A DNA stretch of 64,000 nucleotides from Streptomyces sp. CB02959. GTDB lineage: Bacteria > Actinomycetota > Actinomycetes > Streptomycetales > Streptomycetaceae. Both the position numbers and the translations under genes were made by a program. Of the stretch, positions 16,175 to 24,485 are shown piece by piece. The stretch is from contig NZ_NNBP01000028.1 in NCBI RefSeq assembly GCF_002803155.1, positions 1 through 64,000 of the forward strand. The letters are read 5' to 3'. Positions within the stretch are counted from its first letter, which is position 1; each line of letters starts with the position of its first letter. The notes beneath the pieces were generated by a model. That model had not been told where the DNA came from. It was given only the letters and a program-made list of their open reading frames with translations, and made no database searches.

Positions 16175-17185
16175 ATGCCCGTGACGCACCGGAAGCGGAG
16201 CCGACGGCTCGGCCTGACCGCGCTGGCGGTGCTGGCGCTGCTGCTCGCGGTGGTCCTCTCGCTCGCCGTCGGCAGCCGCGCGTTCCCGCCGTCTGCGGTG
16301 CTCGACGCCCTCGTCCACGGCGGCACCGACGACGCCGCGCAGGTCGTGCGGTACCTGCGGCTGCCGCGCACCCTGATCGGCCTGATGGTCGGCGCCGCGC
16401 TGGCGATGGCCGGCACCGTCATGCAGGGCATCACCCGCAACCCGATCGCCGACCCCGGCATCCTCGGCATCAGCCAGGGGGCCGCGGCCGCCGTCGTGGC
16501 CGCCATCGCCTTCGCCGGGGTGCACACCCTGACCGGCTACGTCTGGTTCGCGTTCGCCGGCGCGGGAGTCGCCGCCGTCGTCGTCTACGGCATCGCCACC
16601 CGCGGCCGGGGCGGCGCCACCCCGGTCAAACTGGCGCTCTCCGGCGCCGCGATCAATGCGCTGCTGGTGTCGGTGTCGATGGCGATCCTGACCACCAAGG
16701 CCGCGGCGCTGGACGAGTTCCGGTTCTGGCAGGTGGGTTCGCTCACCGGCCGGGACGCCGCGGTGGCCGCCCAGATCTGGCCGTTCCTGCTGGTCGGCGC
16801 GGTGCTGGTGCTGTCGGTTGCGCGCGGGCTGGACGCCCTGGCGCTCGGCGAGGACGTCGCCCGGGGCCTGGGCCAGAAGGTCGCCACGGTGCGGATCGTG
16901 GGCGGTCTCGGGGCGACCGTGCTGACCGGCGCGGGCGTGGCGGCGGCCGGTCCGATCGCCTTCGTCGGCCTCGCCGTCCCGCACCTCGCCCGGGCGCTGG
17001 TCGGCGGGCAGCACCGCTGGGCGCTGCCGATGGCCGCACTGCTCGGCCCGGTCGTGGTGCTGGTCTCGGACACCGTCGGGCGGGTGCTGTTCCCGCCGTC
17101 GGAGGTCCCGGCGGGCGTGATGACCGCGCTGATCGGCGTGCCGTTCCTGGTCACCCTGGTCCGGCGACGGGCGGTGGCGGCATGA
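16175..17185 (+). CDS. Iron-siderophore ABC transporter permease 1 (FecCD)
   Basis: A 336-residue FecCD/BtuC-type permease with 8-10 hydrophobic segments. Family motifs are LRLPRTLIGLMVGAALAMAG, RNPIADPGILGISQGAA and the closing FLVTLVRRR. It forms half of the membrane channel that imports a ferric siderophore. The ATG at 16175 is used; a GTG at 16110 would extend the N-terminus and would place the start very near the iron box, which is possible if the mRNA has a short leader. The stop overlaps the next gene as ATGA. Confidence 0.93.
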   Translation: MPVTHRKRSRRLGLTALAVLALLLAVVLSLAVGSRAFPPSAVLDALVHGGTDDAAQVVRYLRLPRTLIGLMVGAALAMAGTVMQGITRNPIADPGILGISQGAAAAVVAAIAFAGVHTLTGYVWFAFAGAGVAAVVVYGIATRGRGGATPVKLALSGAAINALLVSVSMAILTTKAAALDEFRFWQVGSLTGRDAAVAAQIWPFLLVGAVLVLSVARGLDALALGEDVARGLGQKVATVRIVGGLGATVLTGAGVAAAGPIAFVGLAVPHLARALVGGQHRWALPMAALLGPVVVLVSDTVGRVLFPPSEVPAGVMTALIGVPFLVTLVRRRAVAA

Positions 17186-18279
17186 CGGCCCCCGGGTTCT
17201 CCCCCGCCGCCCGCCCGGGCGCGGTCCGCCCCGCCGGGTACGCACTGGTCCGGGCCGGCCGCGGCTCCTTCCTGCTGCACCGCCGCGCCACCCTGGTCGC
17301 CGCCGAGCTCGCCGTCCTCCTGGCCGTGGTCTGCGTGGCGTACCTGTGCGCCGGCGAGAGCTGGGTGGCGCCCTCCGAGGTGCTCAAGGTCCTGGCGGGC
17401 GAACCGTCCCCGCAGGAACTCGTCGTCGGCACGCTGCGGCTGCCCCGGATGGTGGTCGGGCTGCTGGTCGGCGCGGCCTTCGGGGTGTCCGGCGGGCTGA
17501 TCCAGACGGTGGCCCGCAACCCGCTGGCCAGCCCCGACATCATCGGCGTCACCCAGGGCGCGGGGGCGGTGACGGTCGGGGCGATGACCTTCGGCGTCAC
17601 TTCGTTCGCGGTCCTGCCGTACGTCTCGGTGGCCGGCGGGCTGCTGGCGGCGCTGCTGGTCTACGTCTTCGCCTGGCGCGGCGGGCTGCACGCCACCCGC
17701 TTCGTGCTGATCGGCATCGGCTTCGCGGTGGCGCTGCGCTCGGTCACCCAGCTGTTCCTCACCAAGGGCGACTACCTCGTCGCCCAGCAGGCCCAGGTGT
17801 GGATGACCGGCTCCCTCAACGGGCGCGGCTGGCCGGAGGCGGCGCCCCTGGGGTGGGCGCTGCTGGTCCTGCTGCCGGCCGTCCTGTGGGCGGCGCGCGC
17901 CCAGCGGACCGTGTCCCTGGACGACGACACCGCCACCGCACTCGGCATCCGACTGGGACGCACCCGGCTGGGACTGGTGGCGGTCGGGGTGGTGCTGGCG
18001 TCGATGGCGACCGGTGCGGCCGGGCCGGTCGACTTCGTGGCGCTGCTCGCCCCGCAGATCGCCCGCCGGCTGACCCGGACCGCGCAGATCCCGCTGCTCT
18101 GCTCGGCGCTGCTGGGCTCCGTCATCGTCGTCCTCGGCGACCTGCTCGCCCGCAAACTGCTCGCGCCGACCGAACTGCCCGTGGGCGTGCTGACCGCCGC
18201 CGTCGGCGCCCCGTATCTGATCTGGCTGATCGTCAGGGGCCACCGGGCCCGTGGCCGGGCCACAGGAGGAAAAGCGTGA
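17182..18279 (+). CDS. Iron-siderophore ABC transporter permease 2 (FecCD)
   Basis: A 365-residue second FecCD permease, carrying LRLPRMVVGLLVGAAFGVSGG and RNPLASPDIIGVTQGAGA, which parallel the first permease. It forms a heterodimeric channel with that permease, energised by the downstream ATPase. The N-terminal 35 residues are cytoplasmic and basic. The start is fixed by the ATGA overlap and the stop overlaps the ATPase GTG, so the operon is translationally coupled throughout. Confidence 0.94.
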   Translation: MTAPGFSPAARPGAVRPAGYALVRAGRGSFLLHRRATLVAAELAVLLAVVCVAYLCAGESWVAPSEVLKVLAGEPSPQELVVGTLRLPRMVVGLLVGAAFGVSGGLIQTVARNPLASPDIIGVTQGAGAVTVGAMTFGVTSFAVLPYVSVAGGLLAALLVYVFAWRGGLHATRFVLIGIGFAVALRSVTQLFLTKGDYLVAQQAQVWMTGSLNGRGWPEAAPLGWALLVLLPAVLWAARAQRTVSLDDDTATALGIRLGRTRLGLVAVGVVLASMATGAAGPVDFVALLAPQIARRLTRTAQIPLLCSALLGSVIVVLGDLLARKLLAPTELPVGVLTAAVGAPYLIWLIVRGHRARGRATGGKA

Positions 18280-19139
18280 CCGGTACCGGCACACCCCGGC
18301 CGGCGGCCGCGGCGGCCACCGCCGCCCAGGAGTCCGCCGCGGCCCGCCTGACCGCCCGCGACCTCACCCTCTCCTACGAGGAACGCACCGTCGTCGAGGG
18401 CCTGGACCTGGACGTGCCGGACGGTGCGGTCACCGTCGTCGTCGGCCCCAACGCCTGCGGCAAGTCGACGCTGCTGCGCGCCCTGGGGCGGCTGCTCCGG
18501 CCGCGCCGCGGCGCGGTCCTGCTGGACGGGACGGACCTGGCCAGGATCCCCACCCGGAAGATCGCCCAGTCGCTCGGACTGCTGCCGCAGACCCCGGTCG
18601 CACCGGAGGCGATCACCGTCGCCGACCTGGTGGCCCGCGGCCGGCAGCCGCACCAGCACTGGTGGCAGCAGTGGTCGGCGGCGGACGAACGGGCGGTCGC
18701 CGAGGCGATGGCGCGGACGGACGTGGCCGCACTGGCCGACCGCCCGGTCGACGAGCTCTCCGGCGGCCAGCGGCAGCGGGTCTGGATCGCCATGGCGCTG
18801 GCCCAGGAGACCGACCTGCTGCTCCTGGACGAGCCGACCACCTACCTGGACATCGCCCACCAGGTGGAGGTCCTGGACCTGGTGCGCCAGCTCAACCACG
18901 AACGCGGCCGGACCGTCGTCGCCGTCCTGCACGACCTCAACCAGGCCGCCCGCTACGCCGATCACCTGGTGGCCATGAAGGCGGGCCGGGTCGTCGCCCA
19001 GGGACACCCCGGGGAAGTCGTCACGGCCGACCTGGTCCGGGAGGTCTTCGGCCTGGACTCGGTGGTCGTCCCGGACCCGGTGACCGGCTCGCCCCTGGTG
19101 GTGCCGGGCCGTCCCTGGGAAGGGGAACCCCGGCAGTGA
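18276..19139 (+). CDS. Iron-siderophore ABC transporter ATP-binding protein (FepC-like)
   Basis: A 287-residue ABC ATPase with Walker A GPNACGKST near residue 57, a Q-loop region LLPQTP, the signature LSGGQRQRV, Walker B LLLLDEPTTYLD and switch HDLNQAARYAD. The motif set is that of the FepC/FhuC subfamily. It powers siderophore import through the two permeases upstream. The GTG start overlaps the preceding stop (GTGA) and has AGGAGGA 5 nt upstream. Confidence 0.95.
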   Translation: MTGTGTPRPAAAAATAAQESAAARLTARDLTLSYEERTVVEGLDLDVPDGAVTVVVGPNACGKSTLLRALGRLLRPRRGAVLLDGTDLARIPTRKIAQSLGLLPQTPVAPEAITVADLVARGRQPHQHWWQQWSAADERAVAEAMARTDVAALADRPVDELSGGQRQRVWIAMALAQETDLLLLDEPTTYLDIAHQVEVLDLVRQLNHERGRTVVAVLHDLNQAARYADHLVAMKAGRVVAQGHPGEVVTADLVREVFGLDSVVVPDPVTGSPLVVPGRPWEGEPRQ

Positions 19140-19200
19140 CGACCGCTCCCCGGGGCACCCGCCCCGCCGACCTCCCCGCCGCCGAGCCGAAAGGGCTGTT

Positions 19201-20283
19201 ATGACCCGCCCCACCCACCCGGCGAAGACCCGCTCCCCCCGCCCGGCCCGGTCCCGCGCCACCGGCCGGGCCGCCGCGGCCGCCGTCGCCGCCGGCGCAC
19301 TGCTCCTCACCGCCTGCGGCAGCGGCGACTCCGGCGCCTCCGCCACCGGCCCCGACGGCACCTTCAAAGCGGCGAAATGCCCCGCGCAGCCCACCACCAC
19401 CTGGCCCGAGCCGGCCCCCAAGGGCGGCGGCAGCCACCCGGTCCGCACCGCGATGGGCGAGGTGACCGTCCCCGACGCCCCGCGGCGGGTCGTCGTACTG
19501 GACACCGCCGAACTGGACTCCGCCCTCACCCTCGGCGTCACCCCCGTCGGCGCCACCCGCTCCGACGTCGCCTCCGGCTTCCTCGACTACCTGCCCAAGG
19601 ACAAACTCGCCGGCATCAAGGACGTCGGCAAGATCGGCACCCCCAACCTGGAGGCGGTCGCCGCCCTCAAGCCCGACCTGATCCTCACCAACAAGGTCCG
19701 CGACGGCCAGCGCTACGCCGAACTCACGAAGATCGCGCCGACCGTCATGACCGAGACCACCGGCTACCCGTGGAAGCAGAACTTCGCCGTCCACGCCGCC
19801 GCGCTGAACCGGATCCCCGAGGCCGAACGCGCCGTCGCCGCCTACCGGACGCACGCCGAACGCGTCACCCGGGCCCTCGGCGGCCCCGCCAAGGCCCGCG
19901 GCCTGCGCACCAACGTCGTCCGCTTCGTCGAGGGCGCCGACACCCGCATCTACGGCTGCCAGAGCTACATCGGCACCGTCCTCGACGACCTCGGCACCGG
20001 CCCCACCGCGGTCGTCGACGGCGCGCAGAACGGCCTGATGGTCGAGGTCGGCCCCGAACAGATCGCCAAGGCCGACGCCGACGCGGTCTTCTACTCCACC
20101 TACGGCAGCCCCGAGAAGTCCAAGGAGGCCCAGATCACCGCCGGCCCCCTCTGGAAGAACCTCCGGGCCGTCAAGAACGGCAGGTCGCTCCGCGTCGACG
20201 ACCAGCTGTGGATCCAGGGCATCGGCTACACCGCGGCCGACAAGATCCTGGACGAGATCCAGCAGCGGCTGGCCAAGAAGTGA
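19201..20283 (+). CDS. Iron-siderophore substrate-binding lipoprotein
   Basis: A 360-residue class III periplasmic-binding-type lipoprotein. The N-terminus is long and basic, and the lipobox LLLTACGS places the lipidated Cys near residue 39. The domain then runs from RRVVVLDTAELDSALTLGV through DVGKIGTPNLEAVAALKPDLI to a C-terminal lobe. It captures the ferric siderophore outside the membrane and delivers it to the permeases encoded upstream. It starts 61 nt after the ATPase, so it is in the same iron-box-controlled operon or nearly so. No siderophore biosynthesis genes are adjacent, so the ligand may be self-made elsewhere or scavenged. Confidence 0.93.
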   Translation: MTRPTHPAKTRSPRPARSRATGRAAAAAVAAGALLLTACGSGDSGASATGPDGTFKAAKCPAQPTTTWPEPAPKGGGSHPVRTAMGEVTVPDAPRRVVVLDTAELDSALTLGVTPVGATRSDVASGFLDYLPKDKLAGIKDVGKIGTPNLEAVAALKPDLILTNKVRDGQRYAELTKIAPTVMTETTGYPWKQNFAVHAAALNRIPEAERAVAAYRTHAERVTRALGGPAKARGLRTNVVRFVEGADTRIYGCQSYIGTVLDDLGTGPTAVVDGAQNGLMVEVGPEQIAKADADAVFYSTYGSPEKSKEAQITAGPLWKNLRAVKNGRSLRVDDQLWIQGIGYTAADKILDEIQQRLAKK

Positions 20284-20289
20284 GGCGGC

Positions 20290-20317
20290 GCGGGCGGCGC
20301 TCCGGTGCGCCGCCCGC
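20290..20317. terminator. Bidirectional terminator hairpin
   Basis: An 11-bp perfect GC stem (GCGGGCGGCGC / GCGCCGCCCGC) with a 6-nt loop. It fills the 37-base gap between the convergent stops of the siderophore-binding gene and the next leftward gene. Confidence 0.75.
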
Positions 20318-20320
20318 ACC

Positions 20321-21571
20321 TCAACGCGCCGTCCGCCGCATCCGCCAGAGCAGGAACAGCGCCGAGGCGACCGCGGCCACCCGTACCACGCCCGGCAGGC
20401 CGTCGAGCAGCTCCTGCCCCAGGTGCCCGGGGGCGATCGGCGCGCCCCAGCGGCCGTCGTAGCGGCCCCAGACCCAGACCACCAGGCCGCCGACGACGAT
20501 CCCGGGCACACCCAGCGCCGCGAACTTCGTCTCCGTACGGCTGAGCCGGCGCGAGACGTAGGCGATCCCCCAGCCGCCGGCCAGCGCCAGCCAGGAGCCG
20601 GCCACCGCACCGGCCACCAGCAGCAGCACGGCCAGCGTCGGCACCGGGCTGAGCCACGCCCGCAAGGGAACCGGAGCGGGCCCCTCCGCACCGCCCGCGG
20701 CACCGTCCCCCGCGCCGCCCGAGCCCCCCGCCGCGGCCGCGGGTTCGGCCGCGGCCTCCTTGGCCGGCCGCCCGAGGGTCCGCCGCAACAGGGCCGGCAG
20801 CACCCGCCCCCGCCCCTTGCCGCCGCCCCGCTCCGCCGGCGGCACACCCTTGGCGTCCTTGGCCGCGCCGTCCTTGGCCTCCTCCTCCGGCCGCTCCCAG
20901 ACCTCCGGCAGCTCGATACCGCCGACGAACCCGGGCACGGAGTCCTCCGCCCCGGGGGGCGCGGCCGCCGTCCCGAAGGGCATGGCCTCCGTCCCGAAGG
21001 GCATGGCCTCCGTTCCGTAGGGCGCAGCGTCCACCCGCCACCAGTCGGGCGGGGACTCCCCGTCCCCCAGTTCGTCGGCGCCGGCCAGATGGGGCGGCGC
21101 ACCGCCCGACGGGACCTCGGGGACGGCCGGCCGAGCGGCGCGCTTCTTGAGGAAGCCCGGCCGGCGGCCGTCCTCGTCCGGCGCGTCCGCGTCGCGCGGC
21201 CCGGGGACCTTGCCGATCAGCCCGCCGAGCTTCTCCCGCGCACCGGACCACGGTGCGGGGCGGACCGGTTCCGCGGGCCCGGCCACCGGCCCGGCCGCCC
21301 GGACACCGGTCCCACCGGCGCCCTCCGCGGCGGGCCCGCCCGCCCCGTCGGCCGCGGCCTTCACCACCGCCTCCGGCGTCCCCAGCTGGGCCAGCATCCG
21401 CTTCACCCCGGGCACCGAATCGGCCTTCGGGTCGGTCTTCCGGGCGTCGATCTCGGCCCGCAGCGAGGCCACCAGCCGCATCCGGGTGCCGGACGGCAGC
21501 CCCCGCTGCTGGGCCAGGTCGCCCACCCGGCTCAGATAGTCAAAGACGAGCTGCTCGCTCTCGATCCCCAC
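20321..21571 (-). CDS. Hypothetical membrane protein with N-terminal helical domain
   Basis: A 416-residue protein. Residues 1-70 are a compact helical region with EQLVFDYLSRVGDLAQQRG and RMRLVASLRAEIDA, reminiscent of HAAS/DUF1700-type membrane-anchored sensor domains. A long low-complexity linker follows, containing a 7-residue tandem repeat, GTEAMPF, encoded near 20975-21020. The C-terminal 130 residues have about four hydrophobic segments ending in LFLLWRMRR. No function is known to me. The GTG at 21571 is the first start giving the conserved N-terminus. Homology to HAAS is a weak inference. Confidence 0.8.
   Translation of the reverse strand: MGIESEQLVFDYLSRVGDLAQQRGLPSGTRMRLVASLRAEIDARKTDPKADSVPGVKRMLAQLGTPEAVVKAAADGAGGPAAEGAGGTGVRAAGPVAGPAEPVRPAPWSGAREKLGGLIGKVPGPRDADAPDEDGRRPGFLKKRAARPAVPEVPSGGAPPHLAGADELGDGESPPDWWRVDAAPYGTEAMPFGTEAMPFGTAAAPPGAEDSVPGFVGGIELPEVWERPEEEAKDGAAKDAKGVPPAERGGGKGRGRVLPALLRRTLGRPAKEAAAEPAAAAGGSGGAGDGAAGGAEGPAPVPLRAWLSPVPTLAVLLLVAGAVAGSWLALAGGWGIAYVSRRLSRTETKFAALGVPGIVVGGLVVWVWGRYDGRWGAPIAPGHLGQELLDGLPGVVRVAAVASALFLLWRMRRTAR
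20975..21020 (+). repeat. 21-bp in-frame tandem repeat inside the membrane protein gene
   Basis: Two and a fraction copies of a unit reading AAGGGCATGGCCTCCGTCCCG and close variants, on the + strand. It encodes repeated Gly-Thr-Glu-Ala-Met-Pro-Phe in the linker of the leftward gene. Copy number is likely variable between strains. Confidence 0.7.
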
Positions 21572-21760
21572 GAAATCCCCTGCGGCGTCCGCTGGTTGCT
21601 GCCCCGACGGTACCCCGTGGGCCCGCACCGCCACCTCGGCCCGCCCACGGAACGGCACACGGGACGACGCGCGGGACGGCGCGCACCCCTGCGGACGGGC
21701 AGCCGGTCCGCGCCCGCCGCCTGCTCCCGCCGTCCCGCCCGCCCGGCTAACGTAAGACGA

Positions 21761-24325
21761 ATGACCACCGCTACCCCCCGCACCCTCGCCGAGGAGCTCA
21801 GGACCCGTTCGGACCGCGGGCTCGCCGGCCTGCTGCGGGCCCGGCCCGACCTGCTCAACCCGGTGCCGGGTGATCTGACGCAGCTGGCCACCCGGGCCGG
21901 GACCCGGGCGTCGGTGGTCCGGGCGGTGGAGCGGCTGGACGCCTTCGCCCTCCAGACCGCCGAGGCGCTGGCGGTCGCGCCGGACCCCTGCCCGTACGGG
22001 ACGCTGGCGGCGCTGATGGCCGGGGACGCCGGGGACGAGGCGGTCGCCGCCGCCCTGCCCGGGGCGGTGGCGGCACTGCGCGCCCAGGCGCTGGTGTGGG
22101 GCCCGGACGACCGGCTGCGGCTGGTGCGCACCGCCCGGGAACTGCTCACCCCGAGCCCCACCCGCCCCTCGCCGACCGGTCTGGGCCCGACCGTCGCCGA
22201 GGCCGCCTCCGGGATGTCGCCGGGCCGGCTCCAGGACATCCTGGCCGCGGCCGGCCTGCCCGCCACCCATGACCCGGTGTCCGCGGTCGCCGCCCTCACC
22301 GCCCTCTTCTCCGACCGCGCCCGGACGGCCGCCCTCCTGGACACCGCGCCCGCCGAGGCCGTGGCCGTCCTGGACAAGCTGCTGTGGGGCCCGCCCTACG
22401 GAGCGGTCACCGACCGGCCGGCCCCGCACCTGCAGTGGCTGCTGGACCGCGGGCTGCTGCTGCCGGCGGGCGCCCGCAACGTCGTGCTGCCCAGGGAGGC
22501 CGCGCTGCACCTGCGCGCCGGGCGCGCCCACCGCGTCCCCGAGCCGGCGCCGCCCGCCCTCGCCCCGGCCACCGCACGCGATCCACAGCTTGTGGACAAC
22601 GCCGCCGCGAGCCAGGCGTTCACCGCGCTGGCCACCGTCGAGGAGCTGCTCAAGGAGTGGGACCTCGGCGGCCCGCCCGTGCTGCGCGCCGGCGGCCTGA
22701 GCGTCCGCGACCTCAAGCGGACCGCGACCGCCCTGGACACCACCGAGCAGCTCGCCGCCCTCTGGCTCGAACTCGCCTACGCGGCCGGACTGATCGCCTC
22801 CGACGGCGAGGCCGACGAGCGCTACGCCGCCACCCCGGCCGCCGAGGACTGGCTCCAACTGCCCGACCACGAGCGCTGGGCGACCCTGGTCGCCGCCTGG
22901 CTGCCCGCCACCCGCACCCCCGGAGTGGTCGGCACCGCCGACGCCAAGGGCCGCGCGCTGGCCGCCCTCGGCCCGCACCTGGACCGCTCCCCGGCCCCCG
23001 AGGTCCGCCACCGCGTACTGACCCTGCTGGCCACCCTCCCGCCCGGCACCTCCGTACCGGAGTCGGCGCTGCTGTCCCGACTGCGCTGGGAACGCCCGCT
23101 GCGCGCCGCCGCACCGGCCGCCCAGCCCCCGGCGCCGGCACCGGCGGCCCAGGTGCCGGGCCAGGCCCCGTCCCCGGCCGCCGCCCCGGACGGCCCGACC
23201 GGGGACCTGCGCTCCCGACTCGCCCAAGAGACGCTCCTCGAAGCCGAGTTGCTGGGCGTGACGGGCCGGGGCGCCCTCGCCGCCCACGGCCGCGCCCTGA
23301 TCGGCGCCGACCGGGCCGCCGAAACGGTGCCGGGCGCCGCCACGACGCCCCTCACCCCCGCCGAAGCGGCCACCGCCGCCACCCGCGCCGCCGCGCTGCT
23401 CACCCCGCTGCTGCCCGAACCGCTCGACCACGTCCTGCTCCAGGCCGACCTGACCGCCGTCGCGCCCGGCCCGCTGCACCGCCCGCTCGCCGAGGCGCTC
23501 GGCGTACTCGCCGACATCGAGTCCAAGGGCGGCGCCACGGTCTACCGCTTCACCCCGGCCTCGGTGCGCCGCGCCCTGGACAGCGGCCGGTCCGCCGCCG
23601 AGCTCCAGGAGTTCCTGACCACCCACTCCCGCACCCCGGTCCCTCAGCCGCTCGCCTACCTCATCGACGACGTGGCCCGCAAACACGGCCAGTTGCGGGT
23701 CGGCGCGGCCACCGCCTACGTCCGCTGCGACGACGACGCGCTGCTCTCCGAGATCCTCGCCGACCGCCGCGCCGCCGCACTGCGCCTGCGCCGGCTGGCC
23801 CCGACCGTGCTCGCCACCCAGTCCTCCCCGGAACAACTCCTCGACGGCCTACGGGCGATGGGCTACGCCCCGGCCGCCGAATCCGCCGCCGGCGACGTCC
23901 TGGTGGCCCGCGCCGACTCCTACCGCACCCCGCCCCGGACGGCCCCGACCCCGGTCCCGGACGGCCCGCCGCCGCCCGACCGCACCCTGCTGGAGGCGGC
24001 GGTCCGCGCCATCCGCGCCGGCGACCTGGCCGCCACCGCCGAACGCAAACCCGCCACCGCGCCCACCGACGCCCCGGCCCCGGGCGCGCTGCCCCGCACC
24101 ACCTCCGCCGAGACCCTGGCCACCATGCAGGCCGCGGTCCTCACCAGCTCGCCCGTCTGGATCGGCTACGTCAACGCGGACGGCGCCGCCAGCCAGCGGG
24201 TGATCGCCCCCGTCCGCGTCGAGGGCGGCTACGTCACGGCCTACGACCACACCTCCGACGAGGTCCGCACCTACCCCCTCCACCGCATCACCGGCGTCAG
24301 CGAACTCGCCGACGACACCCTCTGA
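21761..24325 (+). CDS. Helicase-associated protein with XPB/Ssl2-like and WYL domains
   Basis: An 854-residue cytoplasmic protein of the actinobacterial helicase_C_3/XPB-Ssl2-like family. It has an N-terminal helical region (from RTLAEELRTRSDRGLAGLLR), a central winged-helix-like part and no Walker A motif, so it is not itself a helicase. The last 65 residues read as a WYL domain: VWIGYVNADGAASQRVIAP, then VEGGYVTAYDH and RTYPLHRITGV. WYL domains bind nucleic acid or nucleotides and often regulate. It is followed 160 nt later by bacterial XPB, and this pairing is common in actinobacteria. A partnership in DNA repair or transcription is inference. Confidence 0.88.
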   Translation: MTTATPRTLAEELRTRSDRGLAGLLRARPDLLNPVPGDLTQLATRAGTRASVVRAVERLDAFALQTAEALAVAPDPCPYGTLAALMAGDAGDEAVAAALPGAVAALRAQALVWGPDDRLRLVRTARELLTPSPTRPSPTGLGPTVAEAASGMSPGRLQDILAAAGLPATHDPVSAVAALTALFSDRARTAALLDTAPAEAVAVLDKLLWGPPYGAVTDRPAPHLQWLLDRGLLLPAGARNVVLPREAALHLRAGRAHRVPEPAPPALAPATARDPQLVDNAAASQAFTALATVEELLKEWDLGGPPVLRAGGLSVRDLKRTATALDTTEQLAALWLELAYAAGLIASDGEADERYAATPAAEDWLQLPDHERWATLVAAWLPATRTPGVVGTADAKGRALAALGPHLDRSPAPEVRHRVLTLLATLPPGTSVPESALLSRLRWERPLRAAAPAAQPPAPAPAAQVPGQAPSPAAAPDGPTGDLRSRLAQETLLEAELLGVTGRGALAAHGRALIGADRAAETVPGAATTPLTPAEAATAATRAAALLTPLLPEPLDHVLLQADLTAVAPGPLHRPLAEALGVLADIESKGGATVYRFTPASVRRALDSGRSAAELQEFLTTHSRTPVPQPLAYLIDDVARKHGQLRVGAATAYVRCDDDALLSEILADRRAAALRLRRLAPTVLATQSSPEQLLDGLRAMGYAPAAESAAGDVLVARADSYRTPPRTAPTPVPDGPPPPDRTLLEAAVRAIRAGDLAATAERKPATAPTDAPAPGALPRTTSAETLATMQAAVLTSSPVWIGYVNADGAASQRVIAPVRVEGGYVTAYDHTSDEVRTYPLHRITGVSELADDTL

Positions 24326-24485
24326 CCTGCGACGGAACCCTCCACCCCGGACACGGGCCCGGCCACGCCCGGCACCCGACCGGGCCGGCTTCCCGGCGGG
24401 ATGCGGCACACTGGACGTTTGGCACACGGGGCCGCCGGGCGGCCCCGGGCCGACGGTTCACACCGGAATGCGAAAGGCGAGGCGC

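Noticed and set aside
20321..23836. 1171-codon open frame on the - strand through the WYL/helicase-associated gene
   Set aside because: Only the part left of 21571 is a real gene. The remainder is antisense to a well-supported protein and is low-complexity Gly/Arg/Gln sequence.
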